The position numbers and the translations under genes are program-made. 6,659 bases of DNA from Thiohalomonas sp. (lineage in GTDB: Bacteria; Pseudomonadota; Gammaproteobacteria; GRL18): assembly GCA_023864145.1 (NCBI GenBank), contig JAIVER010000070.1, positions 1 to 6,659 on the forward strand, written 5' to 3'. Under the pieces are notes generated by a model that worked only from the letters and a program-made list of their open reading frames with translations, did no database searches and was not told where the DNA came from. Shown piece after piece: positions 1-5,586 of this stretch. How positions within the stretch are numbered: the stretch's first letter is position 1; each line of letters begins with the position of its first letter.

Positions 1-144
1 AATAATCATTTTTTTCACAATGCTAAAGAGTTTCGACAGAAAATTAATGAGTTTTTTGATGAAATTTTACCGAGCATTGGAAAATCATTAAATTCTCGAA
101 TTAATGATAATTTCCAAGTGTTCGATCCTGCATTTTCAAGTTGA
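1..144 (+). CDS. IS630-family transposase, C-terminal fragment
   Basis: Frame 1 is open from the first base and ends at TGA 142-144, giving the last 47 residues of a protein whose start lies outside the window. The tail contains NNHFFHNAKEFR, then FFDEILPSIG, then RINDNFQVFDPAFSS. The signature of a charged helix, an FF(D/E) motif and RINDNFQ near the C-terminus is what I know from IS630-family DDE transposases of proteobacteria. The catalytic DDE residues lie upstream and cannot be seen. A second, inverted copy of the same tail closes the window at 6581-6659. It differs by one codon: Asn here (91-93), Asp there. Family assignment rests on recognition of the tail only. Confidence 0.75.
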   Translation, partial: NNHFFHNAKEFRQKINEFFDEILPSIGKSLNSRINDNFQVFDPAFSS

Positions 145-153
145 TTGGGTATA
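66..153. repeat. 88-bp inverted repeat, left arm
   Basis: Positions 66-153 are the reverse complement of 6572-6659, with a single difference (A at 91 pairs with C at 6634, so the strands read A versus G). The repeat is the 3' end of the IS630-like element. It is cut at the right only because the window ends. Confidence 0.95.
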
Positions 154-636
154 TAAGAGATCATATTCGGCGATTTGGACGATATGACGTTGGTAAAGAC
201 GATCCTCCTCGGCTGAATCCACAATCAATACCAATTAGTATGGCGTAAATTTGTCAAGTGCCTACTTTTTACACGTATTATGAACAGACCCGAATTAGCT
301 AGAAACAGCGCTGCATTGATCAGCATAATCCCATCTTTTGTGCAAAGCTGAAAATTACTGAAAAATAGAGTCCTTATGCTGAGGTCTCATTATATCAAAA
401 ATAAGCCCCGGATTCGGGAAAAAGCAGGGTTTTAAGTACTTATTCTGTGCATTTAAAGCATCGCATGAATCACTATAGAGTATTTTTAGAGCTTAGTGAC
501 AGAAAATTACAAAAAAGCGGACAATTTTATTCAGGGATTCAGAGTTGGTTGTCCAAAAAGTTGACCGTTATTCCTAATTATCATTTAATCAGCTACCAAT
601 TATGTATCAATAATTCTATCAATTTAAGGATTTAAG
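154..636. other. Gene-poor stretch next to the left IS630 end
   Basis: No gene can be recognised here. All frames are broken by frequent stops. The longest + strand frame is 447-635 (GTG start, 62 codons; an internal ATG lies at 465). It lacks a convincing ribosome binding site and resembles no family I know. It stops two bases before the ATG at 637. A short frame at 281-353 (ATG, 23 residues) is equally unsupported. A small GC-only hairpin lies at 407-418. The mixture of short open pieces looks like decayed coding DNA or plain intergenic sequence. Confidence 0.5.
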
Positions 637-714
637 ATGAGCGCCGTACCAAATGAAAAAATGATTATTGGTCTAAATGATCACGACAACTGTTACCTCT
701 ATTACTACAAATAA
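637..714 (+). CDS. Small ORF of 25 residues with a good ribosome binding site
   Basis: An AAGGA ribosome binding site at 626-630 sits six bases before ATG 637, the best initiation signal in the first 1.3 kb. The frame begins MSAVPNEKMIIGLNDHDN and ends at TAA 712-714 after a run of Tyr codons. I do not recognise it. It overlaps the 677-874 frame, which lies one base further along. A single-base shift near 679-690 would join this start to that frame and give one protein of roughly 78 residues. This could be the true start of a frameshifted gene, a real micro-protein or leader peptide, or chance. Confidence 0.25.
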   Translation: MSAVPNEKMIIGLNDHDNCYLYYYK

Positions 715-874
715 AACAGCTGATTCTATTAATTCTCTAATATCAATTTCAGCTGATCAACTAGAAAAAATTGTTTTAGCAATTGAAAATACTTCTGAAA
801 TATCTGTTTCAAGCTTACCACCTCTTAATATATCATTATCTTCAAGTACGGGTCTAAGTACAAAAGGGGTATGA
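677..874 (+). CDS. Hypothetical Ser/Thr-rich protein, 65 residues
   Basis: The frame starts at ATG 677, directly after an in-frame TAA (674-676), and ends at TGA 872-874. Twenty-four of the 65 residues are Ser or Thr, and there is no Cys, Phe, Tyr, Trp or His. An N-terminal Thr-rich part is followed by an amphipathic stretch around residues 26-38 (ADQLEKIVLAIEN), then a Ser-rich tail after SLPPL (residues 46-50). There is no signal peptide, membrane segment or known motif. No ribosome binding site precedes 677, which favours the idea that translation began at 637 in another frame and that the gene is frameshifted. It lies about 520 bases upstream of the sugar operon, on the same strand, with no proven link. 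Function unknown. Confidence 0.3.
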   Translation: MITTTVTSITTNKTADSINSLISISADQLEKIVLAIENTSEISVSSLPPLNISLSSSTGLSTKGV

Positions 875-897
875 AACGACAACACACGCCACTTAAC

Positions 898-999
898 TTA
901 TTGATAATAAGATAAATTCAGCCCTACCTTTTCCTTAATTGGATTAATGAGCACTCTCTCCAAATTTGGCTTGTTGGTAGGCTTCTCAAAACTCATCAT
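898..999 (-). CDS. Possible short ORF or gene remnant, 33 residues
   Basis: On the minus strand, ATG at 999-997 opens a 33-residue frame ending at TAA (900-898). Its sequence begins MMSFEKPTNKPNLERVL and has a balanced mix of charged and apolar residues, unlike random AT-rich DNA. The frame stays open upstream of the ATG to about 1074 without another good start. There is no clear ribosome binding site. It could be the C-terminal remnant of a lost gene. I do not recognise a family and chance is quite possible. Confidence 0.12.
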   Translation of the reverse strand: MMSFEKPTNKPNLERVLINPIKEKVGLNLSYYQ

Positions 1000-1228
1000 T
1001 CTGTCAATAATTAAGAATTTTATTTTGATAATGGTTTTTGATAACAAAAAGCTCCTCAAAATCGCTATATAATTATCAATACTAAATTTTATCTAAAAGG
1101 ATCGTTATTGATAAGACAAAAACAACGTGATTTAGAGGTAGTAGGCACCAATTTTTGTGGTTGGTATTTTTTATAAAACCGAGTTACTTTTTTACCTTAT
1201 AATCAATTAGTTAACTACATCTTATTGT

Positions 1229-1258
1229 CGTTTTATACCGTTTTTGTAGTTTGACCCA
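1229..1258 (+). repeat. Diverged direct repeat, copy 1
   Basis: This 30-base segment recurs at 1348-1376 with about 25 of 30 aligned positions identical. The shared core is CGTTTT, TACCG, TTTTGTAGT and ACCCA in that order, with one single-base gap and four substitutions. A GTTAACT motif lies upstream of each copy. This copy overlaps the candidate -35 box at 1251. Confidence 0.5.
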
Positions 1259-1279
1259 TTGATCTAAAACGTGTATTTA
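1251..1279 (+). promoter_or_regulatory. Candidate sigma-70 promoter for the sugar operon
   Basis: TTGACC at 1251-1256 matches the -35 consensus at five of six bases. After a 17-base spacer comes TATTTA at 1274-1279, which matches the -10 consensus at only three of six. Transcription would start near 1286, giving a leader of about 110 bases before the TTG at 1396. The region is so AT-rich that other -10-like boxes occur nearby, so this is a candidate only. Confidence 0.3.
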
Positions 1280-1347
1280 TGTGCTTTTCAAAAAAAAAGG
1301 TTAACTTTTTGTTACATTAAATCATAGAGTTAAGTGCTGTTAGTGAG

Positions 1348-1376
1348 CGTTTTTACCGATTTTGTAGTAGAACCCA
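1348..1376 (+). repeat. Diverged direct repeat, copy 2
   Basis: This is the second copy of the 1229-1258 segment, starting 119 bases downstream of it and ending 19 bases before the TTG start codon at 1396. If the candidate promoter at 1251 is used, this copy would be in the untranslated leader. It could be a second binding site or simply a duplication product. Confidence 0.5.
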
Positions 1377-1380
1377 AAAT

Positions 1381-1387
1381 AAGTGAG
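1381..1387 (+). promoter_or_regulatory. Weak ribosome binding site for a TTG start
   Basis: AAGTGAG at 1381-1387 is a partial Shine-Dalgarno sequence eight bases before TTG 1396. An in-frame TGA at 1384-1386 excludes any start further upstream, and the first in-frame ATG is about 85 codons inside the gene. TTG is therefore the only reasonable start. Confidence 0.5.
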
Positions 1388-1395
1388 ATTTACAT

Positions 1396-2544
1396 TTGAA
1401 AGATAAATTCATTCCTTTTTCTCGTCCAACAATTAACGAGGAAGAAATAAACGAGGTGGTTGATTCTCTTGTTTCAGGCTGGATTACCACTGGACCAAAA
1501 GTTTCTCGGTTAGAAAAATTATTTTCAGAGCGATTTGGTGTAAAAGATAGTTTAGCCGTTAGTTCAGGAACTGCTGCTTGGCACATATTAGCTCATTGTT
1601 TAGATATAGGCCCAGGGGATGAAGTAATCCTTCCATCCATTACTTGGCCTTCAATGGCTAATGTTATTGAGTTGCTTGGCGCTACTCCAGTATTTGCAGA
1701 TGTTGATAAAAATACAGTACTTATGGAGCCATCTGAAGTAGAGCGTTTAATGAATTTTAAAACTAAAGCGATCTTGCCTGTTCACTATGCTGGTGCAGTA
1801 GCTGATATTGATGCTTACAAATCAATTATAGGTAATCGTCAAATTGCTATTGTTGAAGATGCTGCTCATGCGATTGGAAGTCAGTATAAAGGTTTTGAGG
1901 TTGGCAGTCATTCTGATGCAGTTATTTTTAGTTTCCATCCAACTAAAACCATGACAACGGGAGAAGGAGGCTTGTTAGTTTGTAAGGATACCAATATTAT
2001 GAATAGAGCACGTAGCCTTAGTCTTAACGGTGTAGGAAAATCAGCGTGGGAGCGGCTTAGCCAATCCAGTGCAAGCTATGAATTAAAAGAGCCTGGCTAT
2101 AAATATAATATGCTTGATATGCAAGCTGCTTTAGGCATCCATCAGCTAAAAAAGCTAGATTTATTTATTGAGTTGAGAACTCAACTGGCGGAGAGATACC
2201 AAATGTTATTATCAGAGATAACTGCGATAAAATCTATTGGGTTAGTTGATTATTATATTAAGCATTCGTGGCATATCTATGTTATAAAATTAGATTTAAA
2301 TGTATTAAATATGTCGAGAAAAACATACATAGATAAGTTAAAATCACAAAATATTGGAGTGGGCGTTCATTTTGAAGCAACACATATGTTGGAATACTAT
2401 AGAAAAAAGTACCGCTATACAACTGAAGACCTACCCAATGCAGTTGAACTAGGTTCAAGTTTAATATCATTACCTTTATACCCTAGTTTAACATTTGAAG
2501 AGCAAGACCGGATTGTCAATGCGATACGAGCTATCTCAGAGTAG
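1396..2544 (+). CDS. DegT/DnrJ/EryC1/StrS aminotransferase, ArnB-like
   Basis: This 382-residue PLP enzyme is expected to transfer an amino group from glutamate to a UDP-4-keto sugar in the cytoplasm. It follows Escherichia coli ArnB (UDP-4-amino-4-deoxy-L-arabinose aminotransferase) closely in order and spacing: PFSRP at residues 7-11, SGWITTGPK at 27-35, GDEVILPSITW at 74-84, LLGATPVFADVD at 93-104, PVHYAGAVADIDA at 128-140, EDAAHAIG at 154-161 (Asp155 for the PLP ring nitrogen), SFHPTKTMTTGEGG at 179-192 (Lys184 is the expected PLP Schiff-base lysine), and PGYKYNMLDMQAALG at 233-247. Length fits the family (about 380). The TTG start puts PFSRP at its usual distance from the N-terminus. It is the first gene of the cluster; 44 bases separate it from the decarboxylase that would supply its substrate. 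A related 4-keto hexose could be the substrate instead, so I give no symbol. Confidence 0.9.
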   Translation: MKDKFIPFSRPTINEEEINEVVDSLVSGWITTGPKVSRLEKLFSERFGVKDSLAVSSGTAAWHILAHCLDIGPGDEVILPSITWPSMANVIELLGATPVFADVDKNTVLMEPSEVERLMNFKTKAILPVHYAGAVADIDAYKSIIGNRQIAIVEDAAHAIGSQYKGFEVGSHSDAVIFSFHPTKTMTTGEGGLLVCKDTNIMNRARSLSLNGVGKSAWERLSQSSASYELKEPGYKYNMLDMQAALGIHQLKKLDLFIELRTQLAERYQMLLSEITAIKSIGLVDYYIKHSWHIYVIKLDLNVLNMSRKTYIDKLKSQNIGVGVHFEATHMLEYYRKKYRYTTEDLPNAVELGSSLISLPLYPSLTFEEQDRIVNAIRAISE

Positions 2545-2588
2545 TAATAAGTTTATTGGAAATAAAAAAATAGAGGTTTTTTGTTTTA

Positions 2589-3632
2589 ATGAAAATTTTA
2601 ATATTAGGTATAAATGGTTTTATTGGCAGCAATCTAACGAAAAGTATTTTAAAGAATACTGATTGGGACGTTAGTGGCTTGGATATTCAACAAGAAACTG
2701 TTGAAAAACTTTTAGAGAATAAAAAATTAACGTTTAAGTCTGGCTGTATCAATAAAGAAAAAAAATGGGTTTTAGAACAGATAAACATGGCTGATGTGGT
2801 TATTCCGCTAACTGCTATAGCGACACCTATGAGCTATATTAAAGACCCTATATCTGTTTTTCAATCGGTGTTTGAGGCCAATATGTGGGTAGTTAAAGAA
2901 TGTGCACGGTTAGGTCGACGTATTATTTTTCCTTCGACATCAGAAGTATATGGGATGTGTGATGACGCATCTTTTCATGAGCAAAATAGCTCGCTTGTCT
3001 TAGGGCCAATCCATAAGGAACGCTGGATTTATTCATGCTCAAAACAATTATTAGATAGAGTGATATGGGCTTACGGAAAAGATGGCTTACCATTTACTCT
3101 GTTCCGACCTTTTAACTGGATTGGTTATGGACAAGATAATAATAATAAAGGTACTTCACGACTTATTCCTCAATTTTTAGGTAATATTCTTCGTAATGAA
3201 CCATTACAACTTGTGGATGGTGGTAAGCAACGGCGTTCATTTACGGATATTAGTGATGGGATTGATGCTTTGATCCGTATTATACGGAATGAGAATGGAG
3301 AGGCTAATGGTAAAATTTTTAATATTGGCAATCCTAACAATAATGCTTCTATCATAGATGTTTCCAACATGCTGATGGCTGCGCTCAATGTATATCCTGA
3401 ATATAAATATTTAGCTAATAATATTCAAATAAAATCAGTCACTAAAGAAGAATTCTACGGCAGTGGTTATCAGGATGTACAGCAACGTATTCCTGATATT
3501 TGTAATATTCAGGAAGCGTTGAAGTGGGCACCCTCTGTGTCTTTAGAGCAGTCTATAGAAAATATTGTAAGGCATACTTTCTATAATATTGGTAATAAAG
3601 AGATACAAAGAACATCACTTAAGGTGGGATAA
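2589..3632 (+). CDS. UDP-glucuronate decarboxylase / UDP-4-keto-pentose synthase (ArnA dehydrogenase domain, stand-alone)
   Basis: This 347-residue extended short-chain dehydrogenase matches the C-terminal half of E. coli ArnA almost motif for motif. It has the NAD-binding GINGFIG at residues 7-13 with Asp32 after strand 2, PLTAIATP at 73-80, FPSTSEVYGMC at 114-124 (Ser118 and Glu119 correspond to catalytic Ser433/Glu434 of ArnA), YSCSK at 148-152 (Tyr148/Lys152 of the YxxxK pair), FRPFNWIG at 172-179, DGGKQRRSFTD at 210-220 (Arg216 corresponds to Arg619) and GYQDVQQR at 293-300. The expected reaction is NAD+-dependent oxidation and decarboxylation of UDP-glucuronate to UDP-4-keto-pentose. 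The N-terminal formyltransferase domain of ArnA is absent. Stand-alone enzymes of this type are known as bifunctional UDP-4-keto-pentose/UDP-xylose synthases, for example in Ralstonia, so UDP-xylose is an alternative product. The ATG has AGAGG at 2572-2576, a rather long 12 bases upstream. Confidence 0.9.
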   Translation: MKILILGINGFIGSNLTKSILKNTDWDVSGLDIQQETVEKLLENKKLTFKSGCINKEKKWVLEQINMADVVIPLTAIATPMSYIKDPISVFQSVFEANMWVVKECARLGRRIIFPSTSEVYGMCDDASFHEQNSSLVLGPIHKERWIYSCSKQLLDRVIWAYGKDGLPFTLFRPFNWIGYGQDNNNKGTSRLIPQFLGNILRNEPLQLVDGGKQRRSFTDISDGIDALIRIIRNENGEANGKIFNIGNPNNNASIIDVSNMLMAALNVYPEYKYLANNIQIKSVTKEEFYGSGYQDVQQRIPDICNIQEALKWAPSVSLEQSIENIVRHTFYNIGNKEIQRTSLKVG

Positions 3633-3643
3633 AAGAATATATT

Positions 3644-4447
3644 ATGTTTACTGTTATTACATGGTGTACAAGTGGGTATAAATATCTTGCGGAAGGTTTA
3701 ATTAGTGATTGTAAACGATTGGGTTATGACTATCACATTTATGAATTGGATAAAGAATTTCCAAATTTAGCGGCTGCATACTGTAATCATCCAAGAATTG
3801 TACGTCAAGGTGTGGAAACTTTTAATAAAATTTTATTTTTAGATGTTGAATGCCGAATAGTTAAGCCAATACCTGAGCACTGGGAAGCACCTCTTGTCTC
3901 GGTTAGAGAGCCTGCTCAAAATTTTTGGATTACTTATAATACAGGTACTGTTATGGCAGATAGGTCTTGTATTCCATGGTTGGATATGTGGGTTCTTCTC
4001 GTTGATGCTTGGGGAATGGATAACCTAAGCAGTGATGCCTATATTTATTGGCCTAATGATATTGGTGACGAATTACCTTTTAATGCCGCTATAACAGCAA
4101 TGAATATTCAATTAAATACGGTAAAGCTGTCTTATATTGATAGGACTGGTAAAGCAGAACTTGCTAGAGGTTTATGGAAAAATGAACATACGGTTATTCA
4201 ACATCCAACCATTCACCATTGGCCCAAGGAGGAGGGTTTAGTGGAGTGTAAAAAATTATTTGTGCAAAATTTTGCGGGTGATCCTGAAGTTGCTAAAACC
4301 TTATTTAATACTTCAAAAAATATAGTTGAAAACAACGGGTGGATATTTGACGCTGTTGAAAAATATTATGCACCTAAAGAATTTTGGCCAGACAATAAGC
4401 GGAAATGGATATCTGAGCCTGTTATCTTAAGCTCGGCGCAGCGGTAA
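3644..4447 (+). CDS. Putative GT-A-fold glycosyltransferase, 267 residues
   Basis: The protein opens with a beta strand (MFTVITWCTSGYKYLAEGLI) typical of soluble GT-A enzymes. It then shows KILFLDVECRIVKPIP at residues 62-77, where Asp67-Val-Glu69 sits at the place of the metal-binding DxD of GT8/GT77-like families. NTGTVMA at 99-105 resembles the N(S/T)G motif, GDELPFNAA at 141-149 resembles the acceptor-side (D/Q)xxxFN motif, and HHWP at 191-194 resembles the late His motif. I see no signal peptide or membrane helix, so it should act in the cytoplasm. It starts 11 bases after the decarboxylase stop, with only a weak AAAAGA site at 3632-3637, which suggests translational coupling. The likely job is transfer of a UDP-sugar, perhaps the amino-pentose made by its neighbours. 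The family assignment is by motif resemblance only, and the DVE variant is unusual. Confidence 0.55.
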   Translation: MFTVITWCTSGYKYLAEGLISDCKRLGYDYHIYELDKEFPNLAAAYCNHPRIVRQGVETFNKILFLDVECRIVKPIPEHWEAPLVSVREPAQNFWITYNTGTVMADRSCIPWLDMWVLLVDAWGMDNLSSDAYIYWPNDIGDELPFNAAITAMNIQLNTVKLSYIDRTGKAELARGLWKNEHTVIQHPTIHHWPKEEGLVECKKLFVQNFAGDPEVAKTLFNTSKNIVENNGWIFDAVEKYYAPKEFWPDNKRKWISEPVILSSAQR

Positions 4448-4465
4448 AATATGCTTTATTATTTT

Positions 4466-4471
4466 AAAGGG
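4466..4471 (+). promoter_or_regulatory. Ribosome binding site deciding a GTG start
   Basis: AAAGGG at 4466-4471 lies seven bases before GTG 4479. The resulting N-terminus, MIRIAIVGAG, is exactly the start expected for a Rossmann protein. This supports GTG over later ATG codons. Confidence 0.6.
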
Positions 4472-4478
4472 CCTCAGT

Positions 4479-5483
4479 GTGATTAGAATTGCTATTGTCG
4501 GAGCAGGAACTATGGCATCGGTTCGAACACGTGCATTGTTAGATACAGGTCTTGTTGAACTTTGTGGTATTGCATCATACCGTGCTGAGTCCGCCAATAA
4601 GTTTGCCAACGACTTCAATATTTCTTATGCAACGACAGACTATAGACATTTAATAGCACAAAAACCAGACGCGATACTCGTTGAGCTTCCACATAAAGTT
4701 CAAGACGATGTTGTTATGTGGGCTCTACAAGAAAAATTACATGTCTTATTAGGTGGTTGCTTGTCTACGACCAGTGCAATAGGGGAGAAAATAGTTGCGC
4801 TTTGTGAAGAAAACAAAGTAATTGTCGAATGTGGTTATGAGGCAAGGTACAAACCTTGTTGGCACTATATTAAACAGCAATTAGAGCGACGTTTGATCGG
4901 CACACCCTGTGTCGTTAATGCGATAGCTCTTTGGAATGCACCTACTGATAGTTGGTATTATAATCAAGTTGCTAGTGGTGGTATGCCTGTAACCCATATA
5001 AGCTATGCATTTATCAACCCACTACGTTGGCTGTTTGGTGAGCCTTTACAATTATCTGCTATGTCAAATAAAGTAAAAGAAACTGATCATGATTGTGTTC
5101 ATGAGGAAAGTTGTGTGATCAATATTAGATTTCCTAATAATTTGTTAGTATCGCTAACGGCAGGCTACATCACAGCTCCTGAGAAGGTGCATTGGCAACT
5201 GGAAATTTTAGGCACAAGCGGTATGCTGGAAATTCATCCTGGTGATTTAGATTCAGGGTTGGTTCGACATTACAGTGAAGAGAGCGGTATAATTACGTTG
5301 GATTTCTCGGACTTTGAAAATGCTTTTAACCGTCAAGCACACATTTTCATTGATGAAATAAAAAATCTAGGTAATGACAAGAAAAAAGCTCTCCTTAATC
5401 CTCCGCATATCGCAATTAATGATATTAGAATTGCAGAGGCGATTGTACAGTCTTCAAAAAATAATGAGACTATTTTTTTCTAA
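4479..5483 (+). CDS. Gfo/Idh/MocA-family protein lacking canonical catalytic residues
   Basis: This 334-residue protein has the two-domain layout and length of NAD(P)-dependent Gfo/Idh/MocA sugar oxidoreductases. It has a Rossmann strand IAIVGAGTMA at residues 4-13 (last Gly of GxGxxG is Ala13), a PDAILVELP strand at 63-71, and the family GG..(L)RWLFGE block at 167-188. The usual EKP motif after HVL is replaced by GGC (residues 92-94), so Gly93 stands where the catalytic Lys belongs. In the GG block, spacing is intact but His173 and Ala177 stand where Asp and His (Asp172/His176 of Bacillus inositol dehydrogenase) are expected. It may be a non-canonical dehydrogenase, a sugar-nucleotide-binding regulator, or a partner of another enzyme. 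It begins 31 bases after the glycosyltransferase, and is the last gene of the operon. An IS1595 element inserted 17 bases past its stop codon leaves the frame intact. Confidence 0.85.
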   Translation: MIRIAIVGAGTMASVRTRALLDTGLVELCGIASYRAESANKFANDFNISYATTDYRHLIAQKPDAILVELPHKVQDDVVMWALQEKLHVLLGGCLSTTSAIGEKIVALCEENKVIVECGYEARYKPCWHYIKQQLERRLIGTPCVVNAIALWNAPTDSWYYNQVASGGMPVTHISYAFINPLRWLFGEPLQLSAMSNKVKETDHDCVHEESCVINIRFPNNLLVSLTAGYITAPEKVHWQLEILGTSGMLEIHPGDLDSGLVRHYSEESGIITLDFSDFENAFNRQAHIFIDEIKNLGNDKKKALLNPPHIAINDIRIAEAIVQSSKNNETIFF

Positions 5484-5500
5484 AAAATCGCAAAGTTTTT
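5480..5500. other. Left half of an A/T palindrome interrupted by IS1595
   Basis: Removing the IS and one target copy joins 5480-5500 to 6549-6551. The restored site reads CTAAAAAA, eight loop bases, then TTTTTTAG: a perfect 8-bp inverted repeat starting at the last bases of the oxidoreductase gene. The stem is nearly all A/T, so it is a poor intrinsic terminator, but its T-run could have aided termination. Confidence 0.4.
5493..5500 (+). repeat. 8-bp target-site duplication, left (AAGTTTTT)
   Basis: AAGTTTTT directly precedes the left inverted end and recurs directly after the right end at 6541-6548. An 8-bp duplication is characteristic of IS1595-family insertions. Confidence 0.9.
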
Positions 5501-5512
5501 CCTGATTAGCCA
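5501..5512 (+). repeat. IS1595 left terminal inverted repeat
   Basis: CCTGATTAGCCA pairs perfectly with 6529-6540. Similarity continues imperfectly for about nine more bases. Confidence 0.92.
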
Positions 5513-5576
5513 CTTATCTCCTCTATAGATACCTGATTAAAAAAGCAGTACTATATTTATAATCATGTAAGTTCTT

Positions 5577-5581
5577 GGAGG
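5577..5581 (+). promoter_or_regulatory. Ribosome binding site of the IS1595 transposase
   Basis: GGAGG lies five bases before ATG 5587. It selects this ATG over the upstream in-frame TTG at 5575, which overlaps the site. Confidence 0.75.
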
Positions 5582-5586
5582 CCGTC

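Larger units (their letters stand above)
1..153 (+). mobile_element. IS630-like element, 3' end (left copy)
   Basis: This is the terminal part of an insertion sequence; the window starts inside it. It carries the end of a transposase frame (stop at 142-144) and about nine further bases. The inner boundary is set at 153 because identity with the inverted copy at 6572-6659 stops there. Both copies end in GGGTATA read outward. IS630/Tc1-type elements insert at TA, so the true end may be two to four bases earlier and the last TA may belong to the target. The other end of the element lies outside the window. Confidence 0.8.
875..1395. other. Long upstream region of the sugar operon, no convincing gene
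   Basis: This is very AT-rich DNA with frequent stops on both strands. It contains two weak short frames: a minus strand one at 898-999 (listed separately), and a + strand TTG frame at 1108-1176 of 22 residues, preceded by AAAAGGA at 1096-1102. The last 170 bases hold a diverged direct repeat, two GTTAACT motifs (1210-1216 and 1300-1306, the first inside the palindrome TAGTTAACTA at 1208-1217) and a candidate promoter. The absence of a gene on the same strand directly upstream makes this the natural control region for 1396-5483. Confidence 0.5.

Noticed and set aside
15..224. Minus strand frame of 69 codons at the left end
   Set aside because: It runs antisense across the IS630 transposase tail, and part of it mirrors the inverted copy at the right end. 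It has no ribosome binding site and resembles no known protein.
397..418. Hairpin CCCG-GATT-CGGG followed by a T-rich run on the minus strand, a possible terminator
   Set aside because: The stem has only four pairs, the T-run is interrupted by GCTTA, and no minus strand gene ends there.
1353..1586. Minus strand frame of 77 codons across the start of the aminotransferase
   Set aside because: It is antisense to strongly conserved ArnB-like motifs and overlaps the operon's control region.
2282..2470. Minus strand frame of 62 codons within the aminotransferase
   Set aside because: It is an antisense shadow; the + strand carries the conserved C-terminal part of the aminotransferase.
3170..3388. 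Minus strand frame of 72 codons within the decarboxylase
   Set aside because: It is an antisense shadow of the region with the conserved GGKQRRSFTD block.
4451..4486. Eleven-codon frame (ATG 4451) overlapping the GTG start of the oxidoreductase
   Set aside because: It is short, lacks a ribosome binding site, and is explained by the spacer between two operon genes.
4427..4618. Minus strand frame of 63 codons over the start of the Gfo/Idh/MocA gene
   Set aside because: It is antisense to the Rossmann motif and has no support of its own.
1396..5483. Standard arn (polymyxin-resistance) operon
   Set aside because: The formyltransferase half of ArnA and the ArnC, ArnD and ArnT genes are absent, and unrelated genes occupy the cluster.
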